The notes beneath the pieces were generated by a model. It did no database searches. It was not told the DNA's origin and was given only the letters and a program-made list of their open reading frames with translations. Positions 45,217 through 56,425 of a stretch of 64,000 nt of DNA are shown here, in pieces. Source of the stretch: Bacteroidota bacterium (GTDB taxonomy: Bacteria > Bacteroidota > Bacteroidia > Flavobacteriales > Flavobacteriaceae). Positions within the stretch are counted from its first letter, which is position 1. Every line of letters begins with the position of its first letter. Made by a program: the position numbers and the translations under genes. The stretch is from assembly GCA_024280635.1 (NCBI GenBank), contig JAJRPS010000003.1:1-64000 (forward strand), in the 5' to 3' direction.

Positions 45217-46308
45217 ATGCCAACACCAGCATTCATATTTACCAACAACGACACTTTTTTAGAAAATGGACTTACCAAATGCGAAAGCCCTAGTAACATT
45301 GCATTGGTTAAATATTGGGGAAAAAAGGAACACCAAATCCCTGCTAATCCCAGTATCAGCTTTACGTTAAGTAACTGTAAAACCACCACTACATTACACT
45401 ATAAAAAGTTAGCCAACCCTACAAATGAATTTCAATTTGAAATTTACTTAGAAGGCAATAAACAAGACGATTTTAAACCCAAAATCAATGCTTTTTTTAA
45501 ACGAATTGTACAATATGTTCCGTTTATAAAAAACTATAAATACAAAATAGAAACCTCCAATTCTTTCCCGCACAGTTCAGGTATCGCCTCTTCCGCATCA
45601 GGAATGAGTGCATTAGCACTATGTATTATGAATATGGAAAAAACGATGCATCCAGAAATTACAGAAACCTATTTTACCCAAAAAGCATCGTTTTTAGCAC
45701 GTTTAGGGTCGGGTAGTGCATGCAGGAGCTTAGAAGGCGATATTGTTTGCTGGGGAGCACACAAAAACATTGTAGGTACTTCGGATTTATTTGGAACAAA
45801 ATATCCGTATGAAGTACATGAAAATTTAAAAAACTATCAAGACACTATTTTGTTGGTTGATAAAGGCGAAAAACAAGTGTCCAGCACCGTGGGGCATAAT
45901 TTAATGCACAACCACCCGTATGCACAAAACCGTTTTCAGCAAGCACATGATAATTTGGATAAACTTATTGCTATTTTTAAAAGCGGAAATTTAACCGATT
46001 TTATTGAAGTAGTAGAAAGCGAAGCGCTTACCCTACATGCCATGATGATGACCAGCTTACCCTACTTTATTTTAATGAAACCCAACACGCTAAACATTAT
46101 TAATGAAATTTGGAAGTACCGACAAAAAACCAATAGCAACATTTGTTTTACCTTAGATGCGGGCGCAAACGTACACGTTTTATATCCTGAAAATGAAAAA
46201 GAACAAATTTTAGCATTCATTAACAGCAAGTTAGTTGGCTATTGCCAAAATGAACACTATATTTGTGACACGCTTGGTTTTGGAGCAAAACAATTATCAA
46301 ATAATTAA
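45217..46308 (+). CDS. mvaD: diphosphomevalonate decarboxylase
   Basis: 363 residues, GHMP kinase fold. It converts diphosphomevalonate to isopentenyl diphosphate, the last step of the mevalonate pathway. Motifs: CESPSNIALVKYWGKKE, the ATP loop FPHSSGIASSASGMSALAL, and LDAGANVHVLY near the end. It is followed after 3 bases by a mevalonate-kinase-like gene and then a prenyltransferase gene, forming an isoprenoid group. Confidence 0.94.
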   Translation: MPTPAFIFTNNDTFLENGLTKCESPSNIALVKYWGKKEHQIPANPSISFTLSNCKTTTTLHYKKLANPTNEFQFEIYLEGNKQDDFKPKINAFFKRIVQYVPFIKNYKYKIETSNSFPHSSGIASSASGMSALALCIMNMEKTMHPEITETYFTQKASFLARLGSGSACRSLEGDIVCWGAHKNIVGTSDLFGTKYPYEVHENLKNYQDTILLVDKGEKQVSSTVGHNLMHNHPYAQNRFQQAHDNLDKLIAIFKSGNLTDFIEVVESEALTLHAMMMTSLPYFILMKPNTLNIINEIWKYRQKTNSNICFTLDAGANVHVLYPENEKEQILAFINSKLVGYCQNEHYICDTLGFGAKQLSNN

Positions 46309-46311
46309 GTT

Positions 46312-47250
46312 ATGAAAGGACCTCTTTTTTATTCAAAAATATTACTCTTTGGTGAATACGGAATCATTAAAGATTCTAAAGGATTGTCCATTCCCTATAA
46401 TTTTTACAACGGCGCTTTAAAATTAGACGACAACACTTCTGAAACCGCTAAAAAATCAAATGAAAATTTGAGAAAATTAGCTAATCATCTACAAGAATTA
46501 GAAACCAACAACAAAAGCTTAGCTATTTTTAATTTAAATAATTTTAAAGCCGATGTTGCTAACGGCATGTATTTTGATTCTTCCATTCCGCAAGGTTATG
46601 GAGTGGGTAGTAGTGGCGCTTTAGTTGCTTCTATTTATGACAAATATGCACAAAATAAAATTACCGTTTTAGAAAACTTAACGCGTGAAAAATTATTAAC
46701 TTTAAAAGCTATTTTTGGACAAATGGAATCTTTTTTTCATGGTAAAAGTTCTGGTTTAGACCCGTTAAATAGTTATTTGAGTCTACCCATTTTAATCAAC
46801 TCACAAGACAATATTGAGCCTACAGGGATTCCTTCTCAACAAACTATTGGTAAAGGCGCTGTATTTTTATTAGATTCTGGTATGATTGGGGAAACCGCCC
46901 CAATGGTTCATGCTTTTATGGAAAAAATGAAAAATGAAGGCTTCCGAACCATGTTAAAAGAGCAATTTACCAAGCACACTGACGCTTGTGTAGATGACTT
47001 TTTAAAGGGAAATATTACCTCTTTATTAGGCAATGTAAAGCAACTATCAAAAGTAGTATTAAATAACTTTAAACCTATGATACCAGTGCAATTTCATGCG
47101 CTTTGGAAAAAAGGAATTGAAACGAATGACTATTACCTAAAACTTTGCGGTTCTGGAGGTGGTGGTTATATTTTAGGATTTACTGAAGACTTAGAAAAAG
47201 CAAAAAAATCATTATCAGGCTATCAACTAGAAGTGGTTTATAACTTTTAA
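46312..47250 (+). CDS. mevalonate kinase-like GHMP kinase
   Basis: 312 residues. The start KILLFGEYGIIKDSKGLSIP, the Gly/Ser ATP loop IPQGYGVGSSGALVA and the C-terminal LKLCGSGGGGYILGF are GHMP kinase motifs; GKSSGLDPLNSYLS matches mevalonate kinase's substrate loop. Mevalonate kinase is the best reading given mvaD upstream, though phosphomevalonate kinase cannot be excluded by eye. Confidence 0.88.
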   Translation: MKGPLFYSKILLFGEYGIIKDSKGLSIPYNFYNGALKLDDNTSETAKKSNENLRKLANHLQELETNNKSLAIFNLNNFKADVANGMYFDSSIPQGYGVGSSGALVASIYDKYAQNKITVLENLTREKLLTLKAIFGQMESFFHGKSSGLDPLNSYLSLPILINSQDNIEPTGIPSQQTIGKGAVFLLDSGMIGETAPMVHAFMEKMKNEGFRTMLKEQFTKHTDACVDDFLKGNITSLLGNVKQLSKVVLNNFKPMIPVQFHALWKKGIETNDYYLKLCGSGGGGYILGFTEDLEKAKKSLSGYQLEVVYNF

Positions 47251-47333
47251 ATCGGGCAATGCACATTTAAAATAATAGTACTCTTTTATGAGGTTTTTTT
47301 TAAATTAGACACCCATAAATTTTACGATAAAAA

Positions 47334-48236
47334 ATGTTTACACGTCAAAACAAATTGTTTTTAAAAAAACTATTCAGTTTGTTTAGCGTAGTACGCGGAT
47401 ATAATATTTTTATCATAGTATTTGCACAATATTTAAGTGCTATTTACATCTTAGCACCACATATCTCTCCAAAAGAAATTATTTTAGACTCCAAGCTACT
47501 CATGTTGGTATTGGCTAGCGCACTTTCAATTGCTGGAGGGTATATTATCAATAATTTTTACGATTCTGAAAAAGATTTAATCAACCGACCAAAAAAGACA
47601 ATGCTAGATAAGCTAGTAAGTCAAAATACAAAACTTTCCGTTTATTTTGTATTGAACATGATTAGTGTTGCACTGGCAAGCTATGTTTCTTTTAAAGCTA
47701 CTTTGTTTTTTTCAAGTTATATTTTTTTTATTTGGTTTTATTCTCATAAACTTAAAAAACATCCTTTTATTGGTAACATTACCGCATCAATGTTAGCTAT
47801 TATTCCATTTTTTGCGGTACTGATATACTATGGTAATTTTAAATGGATTGTTTTACTACATGGATTTTTTTTAATTTCTATCATATCGATGAGAGAAATT
47901 ACAAAAGATCTCGAAAACCTAAAAGGAGATTTTGCACATAATTACAATACAATACCTGTAAAATATGGTGTCGCTTACACTAAAAAGCTATTAACCTCAT
48001 TCACTATTTTCACCCTTTTAGCCATGTTAATTTTAGCACAACAACCCGAAATAGGTAATATGTATTATTTTTTGTATTTGGGTAGTATCCTTTTACTTGG
48101 TTATTTTATAAAACTATGGAAAGCTAATACCAAAAATGAATACATATTTTTACACAACCTTTTAAAATTTATAATTGTAACTGGTGTTTTTAGTATTGCT
48201 TTAATAAAACCAAATTTAATTTTAAAACTCTTTTAA
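47334..48236 (+). CDS. UbiA-family prenyltransferase (geranylgeranylglycerol-phosphate transferase-like)
   Basis: 300 residues, eight or nine transmembrane helices. The first Asp-rich loop is NNFYDSEKDLINRPKK and the second REITKDLENLKGD with HNYNTIPVKYG, so both metal-binding loops are intact, unlike the UbiA-like gene near the window start. It is downstream of mevalonate genes. The exact acceptor (glycerol-phosphate, quinone ring or other) is not determined by sequence alone. Confidence 0.88.
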   Translation: MFTRQNKLFLKKLFSLFSVVRGYNIFIIVFAQYLSAIYILAPHISPKEIILDSKLLMLVLASALSIAGGYIINNFYDSEKDLINRPKKTMLDKLVSQNTKLSVYFVLNMISVALASYVSFKATLFFSSYIFFIWFYSHKLKKHPFIGNITASMLAIIPFFAVLIYYGNFKWIVLLHGFFLISIISMREITKDLENLKGDFAHNYNTIPVKYGVAYTKKLLTSFTIFTLLAMLILAQQPEIGNMYYFLYLGSILLLGYFIKLWKANTKNEYIFLHNLLKFIIVTGVFSIALIKPNLILKLF

Positions 48237-48239
48237 AGT

Positions 48240-49221
48240 GATAAAAAAACAATTTTACATCTATTTATACTAAGCATAAATGTTGCTTTTTTACAAAAAT
48301 TGGACACGCGATTTATAACGCGATTTGATGATAAATTGAGTGTTAAATTGGCTTTCGATGATGAGATTGAAACATTACAATACAGTCAAAATAATTTAAA
48401 TTACGACATTAAACCTAATATTGATTATAAAATGAATATTAGTGTTAATTACAGGTTTATCGCCTTTAACTTTGGGTTTCTCCCCATTTATTTTCAACTT
48501 ATGATATAGATTAAAAGGAAAATATAATAAAAAAATGGTGCTGACTTACGTTTCAAAAAATGATTACAAAGCTTTAATTACAGTCGCGTAAAAGGTTTTT
48601 ACACCTCCAATTAACCTCTTGAAAACAATAGCATAACTTATATAAAACTTCCTCGTCAAAAAATAACACATTATAGCGGATCTACAACATACAAACTTAA
48701 TAGCTACTACTCCATAAAAGCATTAACTACACAAACAGAAATACAACGCATTAGCACAGGTAGCTTTTTACCTAAACTTCAATATAGCTATTCACCATAT
48801 GCAAATAGCGACTTCCGCAACAGTTAGAAATACTAAGCTTTATATTAAGTACGGGATACTTACACTCTTTTGTTCTGCATCAAAACTTCTATTTAGAGAT
48901 GGGGGTAATTCCGGGTATTGGAATTGAATTTTATAAACTTACCACTAAATTGAATAATACTAAAGACATTATTAAAGAAAAGGAAACAACAGCTAACTTT
49001 GATGACTTTATTGGATTAGGGTACAATTCTAAAAATTCTTTAGAGGACTTTATTATCGCCTTATTGCAACCTCTAGAAGCCAAACAGGAGCCTTTAATTT
49101 TGACACTACAAATACACACGTACAAATATTTATAGGATATCGTTTTAATGCCCCAAGTTTTGTGAAAAAGCAAGTAGATATGATTGAAAAAAAAACCGCC
49201 ATTTCAATAAGACCAGTTTAA
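48240..49221 (+). pseudogene. decayed gene, probably a DUF4421-family outer-membrane-type protein
   Basis: Three reading frames carry consecutive pieces of one protein. Frame A starts near 48276: LDTRFITRFDDKLSVKLAF, then YKMNISVNYRFIAFNFGF, stop at 48507. The same frame resumes after a stop at 48561 (where TGA probably replaces TGG): LQSFNYSRVKGFYTSN and YIKLPRQKITHYSGSTTYKL. Another frame gives GYLHSFVLHQNFYLEMGVIP from about 48850. A third gives GYRFNAPSFVKKQVDMIEKK, ending at 49221. The order and content match the beta-rich DUF4421 proteins of Bacteroidota as I remember them. At least two frameshifts and several stops make it non-functional. Confidence 0.75.
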
Positions 49222-49247
49222 CATTAAAACAAAATGTTTCACAATAA

Positions 49248-49275
49248 AAAGCCCCACCTATAAAGATGGGGCTTT
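49248..49275 (-). terminator. terminator after csp
   Basis: AAAGCCCCA (49248-49256) pairs with TGGGGCTTT (49267-49275) around a 10-base loop; on the minus strand the stem is followed by a T run. It lies 24 bases beyond the csp stop. Confidence 0.75.
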
Positions 49276-49298
49276 GCATTAAAATATTGGTAATCTAT

Positions 49299-49493
49299 TT
49301 ATGAAACTACTTTTACGTTTACTGCATTTAATCCTTTTCTACCTTCTTCTAGGTCAAATTCAACGGTATCGCCTTCACGAATTTCGTCAATAGTTCCTGA
49401 GATGTGTACAAAATGTTCTGTGTTAGAACCTTCTTCGGTTATAAATCCGAAACCTTTTGTTTCGTTGAAGAATTTTACTGTTCCTGTATTCAT
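49299..49493 (-). CDS. cold shock protein (CspA family)
   Basis: 64 residues, single cold-shock domain. RNP1-like KGFGFITEE and RNP2-like HFVHISG are present. It binds single-stranded RNA/DNA and melts mRNA structure. Slightly acidic insertion (EEGSNTEH) between the RNP motifs. No -7 element was seen within 100 bases upstream, so the leader may be long, as in other csp genes. Confidence 0.95.
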   Translation of the reverse strand: MNTGTVKFFNETKGFGFITEEGSNTEHFVHISGTIDEIREGDTVEFDLEEGRKGLNAVNVKVVS

Positions 49494-49676
49494 TGTATTT
49501 AATTTTAATTATTAATTCGAAACATACTGTACAACAATGATGCCAACATCATAACATGACAATTTTATATTATGAAAAATCATTACTTATTAACACAAAG
49601 ACCACATATTCAACTGATTACAACTTCAATAAAATAATTTTTACCAGACAACCTAATTTTTAAATATTACGCCATT

Positions 49677-49720
49677 GATATGACAAAATATTTTTTACCT
49701 TGTCATATCTTTTAATTTTG
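49677..49720 (+). promoter_or_regulatory. acs promoter with 10-bp inverted repeat
   Basis: TAATTTTG at 49713-49720 fits the -7 consensus. Immediately upstream GATATGACAA (49677-49686) and TTGTCATATC (49700-49709) form a perfect 10-bp inverted repeat with a 13-base spacer. The right arm lies just before the -7 element, so a bound protein could control acs. The acs ATG is 43 bases downstream. The other part of the gap (49494-49676) shows only AT-rich sequence. Confidence 0.5.
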
Positions 49721-49762
49721 GCATAATTAAGCCTTTTATTTGATATAAAACACTACAAGCAT

Positions 49763-51670
<1,908 letters not shown>

Positions 51671-51752
51671 TTGAAACTACCTTCAATTGCTTTTTCGCTA
51701 GTCATAGCACAACCCCTCTCGTTTTTCTTCGAGGGGAAACGCCACAATTAAA

Positions 51753-54371
51753 TTACTTTTTCTTCTTTTTACCACCAAACAAGCCTCCTAAAACATCCGT
51801 TGCAGCATCTTTTATGGGGTCTATTGGATTAGTTTGAGTAGTATCTTTTGGAGCATTTTGATTACCACCCAAAACATTACCAAGAACATCATCTATCACA
51901 TCACCTGCTGCATTAGTTGCTTGTTGTTGGAGTTTCTTTTTTTGAATGGCTATTAATTGTGTGGTTAAATTTTTCATGGACTGCTTCATATCAGTCTTTA
52001 TTTGTGGCTTTAACATATTACCCATTATGTTTGCTAATACAGGTACTTTTACATTCTTAATATCATCATCACTTAATTTTGACAATAAAGCACCTACATC
52101 ATTACCAAAATATTTTGCAGGCACATTAAAGGTAGCTTTGTAATTTAGTGTTTGATCAAAACCATGAGCACCCGCTACTTCTATAGCAATGTCATCATAT
52201 TGTATTTGAAAAGGTTTTAAAACTACAGTTCCATTTTTAAATGATAATGCCGTTTTAAAATCTTTTAAATCCAACTTACTAAAGTCTATAAAACTCAATT
52301 TAGAGTCCAGCGCACTTAGCACTTGTGATTGTTGTGTGTTTACTTTTTTAGTTAATACCTCTGCCAATGCATTACCCGCTAGCGTATTAGTATTGATTGA
52401 AAAATCATCGGCAATGGTACCTGATAATTTCATTGTTGTGTTTAATTTTCCTTGTAAAATTTTAGCAATTGGCGCCAAACTTTCTAACAACTCCATCCCT
52501 TTTAATGATTTTTCAATATCAAATTTATCGATTCCTAAATCTAAATTAAAAAGTGGTTTTTCATTTTTTGTACTTACCTCTCCATCAATATTCATAGTCC
52601 CTCCAAATAAATTGGCAGTCATTTTTTGCAAACTTGCCGTTTGATCTTTAATCACCAAATCACCTTTTACATTTTGCAAGGTTAGGTTGTCATAAATTAC
52701 CGTTTTTGCATTGGCGGTAAATTTAGCATCTATAAAAGAAGGAATTTTTAAGGCTTCACCCGTTTCAGATTCTTTTTGTGTATTTTCTGTTTCAGTGGTA
52801 TTATCTACCATAAAATCACTTACTTTAAAGAGGTTAGATTGTACTTTAAAGTTTCCTTTTAATTTTTTATCGGAAAATAAAAATCCGAATAAATTATCAA
52901 TAGTTCCTGTTCCGTTAATATCACTATCTCCCGTTTTTGCCTCAAAATGATTTAGCTGTACTTCTTTAGAGGTAAATGTTACGGTTGCTTTTTTAATATC
53001 AATAGGGTTTACAATATCTTTTGATGCATACTGAAAGTCCGTAATGGTAAATTCTCCATTATTTTTCATTTGCTCAAAATTATTGGTGTCTAGGGCGTGT
53101 TGTGAAAAGGCAGTTTTCAAATTTGCTGTCAACACCCCTTTTAGCTCGTCATCCATTTGTACAGGATAAGCTTTGGACAAGTTTTCTAGATTTAAAACAC
53201 CGTCTAATTTGGCGTTTACATATCGATTATCACTAAAGGCTTTGATTATTTTTCCTGAAGCATTAAAGACGTCTTGATCTACTTGTAAGCTCAATTTATC
53301 AATTTCCACAAAAGTATCATCAGCATTTCCTGTAGTATTTTTTAAAGAGGCTATTAAATTGATGTTTTTTACACCTTTTGGCAAATCTGGATATTTAAAC
53401 GATGCATTTTTTGAAACAACATCTACTTCAAATTTAGGTATGGTAGTATCCGCTACCAATCCTTTTACAAAGCCACCAATAGTAAAACTACCCTTGGTTT
53501 GTACGCCATTTAAGTTTTGTGATTGCTTTGGCAATAGGGCTATGAAATTCTTAAAGTCAGATGTTGGCGTATTAAACTTAACATTTACATCCGTAGCCTC
53601 TTTAAGTATTTGTACATAACCATCAAATTTTAATTTTAAATCGTTTACTGATAATTCATTTTCCAAAAAGGTATATTTATTTTCTGTTTGGTTGATTTTT
53701 AAATCAGCATTTAAGGCTAGTTTATGATTGTCTAAATATGTGTTTTCGCCACTTTTATAAGTGATGTTTGAGGTGGTATTTGTTTTTAGTGTGGTAATGG
53801 CTTCAGATAAATTTCCTGATCCATGATGATTAAAATCATTTAAAACCACTTTCAATTTAGAAGCTTCATCAACATACTTAACATCAAAATTAGTGAAGGC
53901 ATATTCATTAATCGCGAATGTAAAATTGTTGTTGGCAGTTGTTTTTTCGGTAGTCGTATTATTTGCGTCTGCTTTAGTAATATCAGCATTACTTACACCA
54001 GCTGTATTGGTAATTACATTTACCAATGCATCATTTACCACGAAACTATTGATTTTTATTTCTGATAAATCCTTTTTAAACAGTCCGTTTACAGGAAGCT
54101 CTAAAGCAATGGTATTTGCGTAAAACAAGGTATCACCTTTAAAGGGTTTAAAATTTACAATGCTTAAGTTTTCTATTTGTATGCTTGCTTTTGGGAAGCT
54201 ACGTAATAAACTGATGTCAACATCACTAAAATCAACCGTTGCATTAACGCGATTATTAATTTCTGTTTTTACTATTCCTGCAATTTTATCTTTAAACAAA
54301 AAAGGGATTGCAACCAACAAACCAAGTATGACTAATACTAGTAAACCAAGTATTTTAAATGCTTTTTTCAT
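51753..54371 (-). CDS. AsmA family protein
   Basis: 872 residues. N-terminal transmembrane anchor (FKILGLLVLVILGLLVAIPF) followed by a long beta-rich periplasmic region; the AsmA signatures FSDVDISLLRSFPKASIQIE and LSIVNFKPFKGDTLFYAN are at the N-terminus, and the C-terminal AsmA_2-like domain covers about residues 600-800. The end is a Lys-rich tail (GGLFGGKKKKK). AsmA-like proteins are bridge-like lipid-transport or outer-membrane assembly factors. A TACTTTTG -7 element lies at 54393-54400 on the minus strand. Confidence 0.88.
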   Translation of the reverse strand: MKKAFKILGLLVLVILGLLVAIPFLFKDKIAGIVKTEINNRVNATVDFSDVDISLLRSFPKASIQIENLSIVNFKPFKGDTLFYANTIALELPVNGLFKKDLSEIKINSFVVNDALVNVITNTAGVSNADITKADANNTTTEKTTANNNFTFAINEYAFTNFDVKYVDEASKLKVVLNDFNHHGSGNLSEAITTLKTNTTSNITYKSGENTYLDNHKLALNADLKINQTENKYTFLENELSVNDLKLKFDGYVQILKEATDVNVKFNTPTSDFKNFIALLPKQSQNLNGVQTKGSFTIGGFVKGLVADTTIPKFEVDVVSKNASFKYPDLPKGVKNINLIASLKNTTGNADDTFVEIDKLSLQVDQDVFNASGKIIKAFSDNRYVNAKLDGVLNLENLSKAYPVQMDDELKGVLTANLKTAFSQHALDTNNFEQMKNNGEFTITDFQYASKDIVNPIDIKKATVTFTSKEVQLNHFEAKTGDSDINGTGTIDNLFGFLFSDKKLKGNFKVQSNLFKVSDFMVDNTTETENTQKESETGEALKIPSFIDAKFTANAKTVIYDNLTLQNVKGDLVIKDQTASLQKMTANLFGGTMNIDGEVSTKNEKPLFNLDLGIDKFDIEKSLKGMELLESLAPIAKILQGKLNTTMKLSGTIADDFSINTNTLAGNALAEVLTKKVNTQQSQVLSALDSKLSFIDFSKLDLKDFKTALSFKNGTVVLKPFQIQYDDIAIEVAGAHGFDQTLNYKATFNVPAKYFGNDVGALLSKLSDDDIKNVKVPVLANIMGNMLKPQIKTDMKQSMKNLTTQLIAIQKKKLQQQATNAAGDVIDDVLGNVLGGNQNAPKDTTQTNPIDPIKDAATDVLGGLFGGKKKKK

Positions 54372-54392
54372 CTTAACTTCTTTTAATATTCA

Positions 54393-54400
54393 CAAAAGTA
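54393..54400 (-). promoter_or_regulatory. -7 element (TACTTTTG) for the AsmA-like gene
   Basis: Matches TAnnTTTG on the minus strand 21 bases before the ATG at 54371. Confidence 0.4.
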
Positions 54401-54437
54401 CGGTAAAATTTAATGATGTATTGTTAAGGTGTTGGTA

Positions 54438-54485
54438 AAAAAAGTAATCCCACAATTTCGCCTGTAATTGTGGGATTACTTTTTT
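54438..54485 (-). terminator. terminator after sppA
   Basis: Perfect 20-bp inverted repeat (54438-54457 with 54466-54485), 8-base loop, ending in a T run on the minus strand. It lies between the end of sppA and the AsmA-like promoter. Confidence 0.85.
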
Positions 54486-54490
54486 GTTAA

Positions 54491-54523
54491 AGACCTCGCA
54501 GGTTTTAGAAACCTATGAGGTCT
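54491..54523. repeat. REP-like palindromic element
   Basis: 15-base arms starting AGACCTC and ending GAGGTCT, with two mismatches and a 3-base centre. Sequences containing an ACCTCGCAGGTTT core are, to my recollection, dispersed in flavobacterial genomes. Only this copy is in the window. Confidence 0.55.
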
Positions 54524-54552
54524 AAATATTTTTAAGCTACAATAACTATTTG

Positions 54553-56328
54553 TTACTTAATATCCAACTCATAAGGCAGCATCATTTGCGCACCTTCTAA
54601 TTTTGCTATGTTTTTCATTTTGGTGTAAATTCGATAATTATAATCCCCTAATTCGGTTTTTATCATGTCTTCTTTAGATTGTATCAATCCAAATTGTTCA
54701 AACATTTTATCAAAATCTTTATCGTAAATTGGTAATTGTTTGATTTTATAAGTGTCTAATTCTGCTGCTTCTGCTGCACGTTGTAATGCTACATCTAAAC
54801 CACCTAATTCATCTACTAATCCATTTTTTAAAGCATCTACTCCTGTCCAAACCCTACCTTGAGCTATTTCATTTACAGCATCTCTAGTCATTCCTCTACC
54901 GTCGGCAACGCGTTTTAAAAATAGTTCATAAATATCAACAACTCCTTCTTCTACAATATTGTATGTTTCTTGTGATAATGGCTCAAAAGGACTGTACAAA
55001 ATAGAATGCTTGTTGGTTTGCACCTGTTCGGCATTGACACCAATATTATTCATAAACTCATGAAAATTTGGCAAGGTTCCGAACACACCAATACTACCCG
55101 TAATTGTTGTTGGTTCTGCTATAATTTTAGTGGCATTTGCAGCAATATAATACCCGCCAGAAGCTGCTAAATTACCCATAGATACAATTACTGGTTTTAC
55201 TTTTTTAGTACGTTCTATTTCTCTCCAAATCAACTCACTTGCCAATGCACTACCTCCTGGAGAGTTTACACGCAATACAATTGCTTTAATTTTATCATCT
55301 TCACGAGCAGTTTTTAAGGCTTTATTGATTACTCCTTGACCAATTTGTTTTTCATCTCCTTCTCCGTAAATAATTTGACCTTGCGCATAAATTACTGCAA
55401 TACGATCTTTAATTTTCATGTTTTTAACGCGAATTTTACCTGCTACTAGTTTAGCGTATTTGTATATTTCTATACTTTCCAAATCTTCATCTTCTGCAAC
55501 ATCCATACGGTTTTTAATATCGGCAATAAACTCATCTACATAACCTACTTTATCAATTAATTTAGTAGCCAATGCTTTTGTTGGGTTACGGGTTAATAAA
55601 CCATCTGCAATTGTATCTAGTTGTGCTACACTTACACCTCTACTTGCACTAATTTCATTTTTAATTTCACTCCAAATAGAATTTAAAAATACGGTTACTT
55701 GCTGACGGTTGGCTTCGCTCATGTGTTGATTTAAAAAAGGCTCTACCGCACTTTTGTATTTTCCATGACGTACAACTTCCATCTTTAAACCGTACTTTTC
55801 TTGAAAATCTTTAAAGAATAACATATCAGTACCCAAACCTTTAAAATCTAAAGTACCTGCTGGATTTAAATAAATAGCATCGGCAACTGAGTTTAAATAG
55901 TAATCCTTTTGCGAAATCACATCACCATAAGCTAATATAAATTTACCTGATTCTTTAAATTTTAATAAGGCATCACGCAATGCTTTAATTTGTGCTGTGC
56001 CCGCTTGTGTAAAATTATTTTCAATTTTTATTCCTTTGATTCTATCATCAGTAGCAGCATATTCAATAGCTTTAATAATATCAAACAAGCCGTTATATTT
56101 TTTACTCTTACTAAACAACTCATCCAACTCACCATAATCAAAATCACCCGCGTAATCAGGAATTGGCTTATCTAACTTTAATGTTAAAACACTATTGTCT
56201 TCTACCGTTACTTTATCTTTATCATCACCACTAAAAGCAGCTGCTATCCCTATTATCAAAAATAGAAATAGCCCTAAAAAAACCATAATTCCGACAACTG
56301 TTGATAATACTCTTTTTAAAAAATTCAT
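54553..56328 (-). CDS. sppA: signal peptide peptidase SppA, 67-kDa type
   Basis: 591 residues, membrane-anchored serine protease that degrades cleaved signal peptides. N-terminal helix LSTVVGIMVFLGLFLFLIIG. The general-base lysine lies in RHGKYKSAVEPF of the first domain; the nucleophile is the Ser of TITGSIGVFGTLPNF in the second. MGNLAASGGYYIA is also typical. Both SppA repeats are present, as in the tetrameric long form. Divergent from folK-dNK. Confidence 0.95.
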   Translation of the reverse strand: MNFLKRVLSTVVGIMVFLGLFLFLIIGIAAAFSGDDKDKVTVEDNSVLTLKLDKPIPDYAGDFDYGELDELFSKSKKYNGLFDIIKAIEYAATDDRIKGIKIENNFTQAGTAQIKALRDALLKFKESGKFILAYGDVISQKDYYLNSVADAIYLNPAGTLDFKGLGTDMLFFKDFQEKYGLKMEVVRHGKYKSAVEPFLNQHMSEANRQQVTVFLNSIWSEIKNEISASRGVSVAQLDTIADGLLTRNPTKALATKLIDKVGYVDEFIADIKNRMDVAEDEDLESIEIYKYAKLVAGKIRVKNMKIKDRIAVIYAQGQIIYGEGDEKQIGQGVINKALKTAREDDKIKAIVLRVNSPGGSALASELIWREIERTKKVKPVIVSMGNLAASGGYYIAANATKIIAEPTTITGSIGVFGTLPNFHEFMNNIGVNAEQVQTNKHSILYSPFEPLSQETYNIVEEGVVDIYELFLKRVADGRGMTRDAVNEIAQGRVWTGVDALKNGLVDELGGLDVALQRAAEAAELDTYKIKQLPIYDKDFDKMFEQFGLIQSKEDMIKTELGDYNYRIYTKMKNIAKLEGAQMMLPYELDIK

Positions 56329-56378
56329 TGTTTATAAGTTTATAATCCCTTTTAAGGGTGTTAACATTAAAAATTATG

Positions 56379-56386
56379 TAGTTTTG
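56379..56386 (+). promoter_or_regulatory. -7 element (TAGTTTTG) for folK-dNK
   Basis: TAGTTTTG fits TAnnTTTG, 40 bases before the TTG start at 56426. Confidence 0.35.
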
Positions 56387-56425
56387 TGAACCACAATTTA
56401 TATTAAAACATAAGTCTACACATTT

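Noticed and set aside
48300-48509. A 69-residue protein starting with TTG
   Set aside because: Homologous-looking sequence continues upstream of the TTG and downstream of the stop; part of the same pseudogene.
48899-49135. A 78-residue protein-coding gene
   Set aside because: It is an internal piece of the decayed DUF4421-like gene; its N-terminal and C-terminal continuations are found in other frames.
51713-51736. CCCCTC/GAGGGG hairpin between acs and the AsmA-like gene as a terminator
   Set aside because: Short 6-bp stem with a 12-base loop and no T run on the plus strand, so support is too weak to list.
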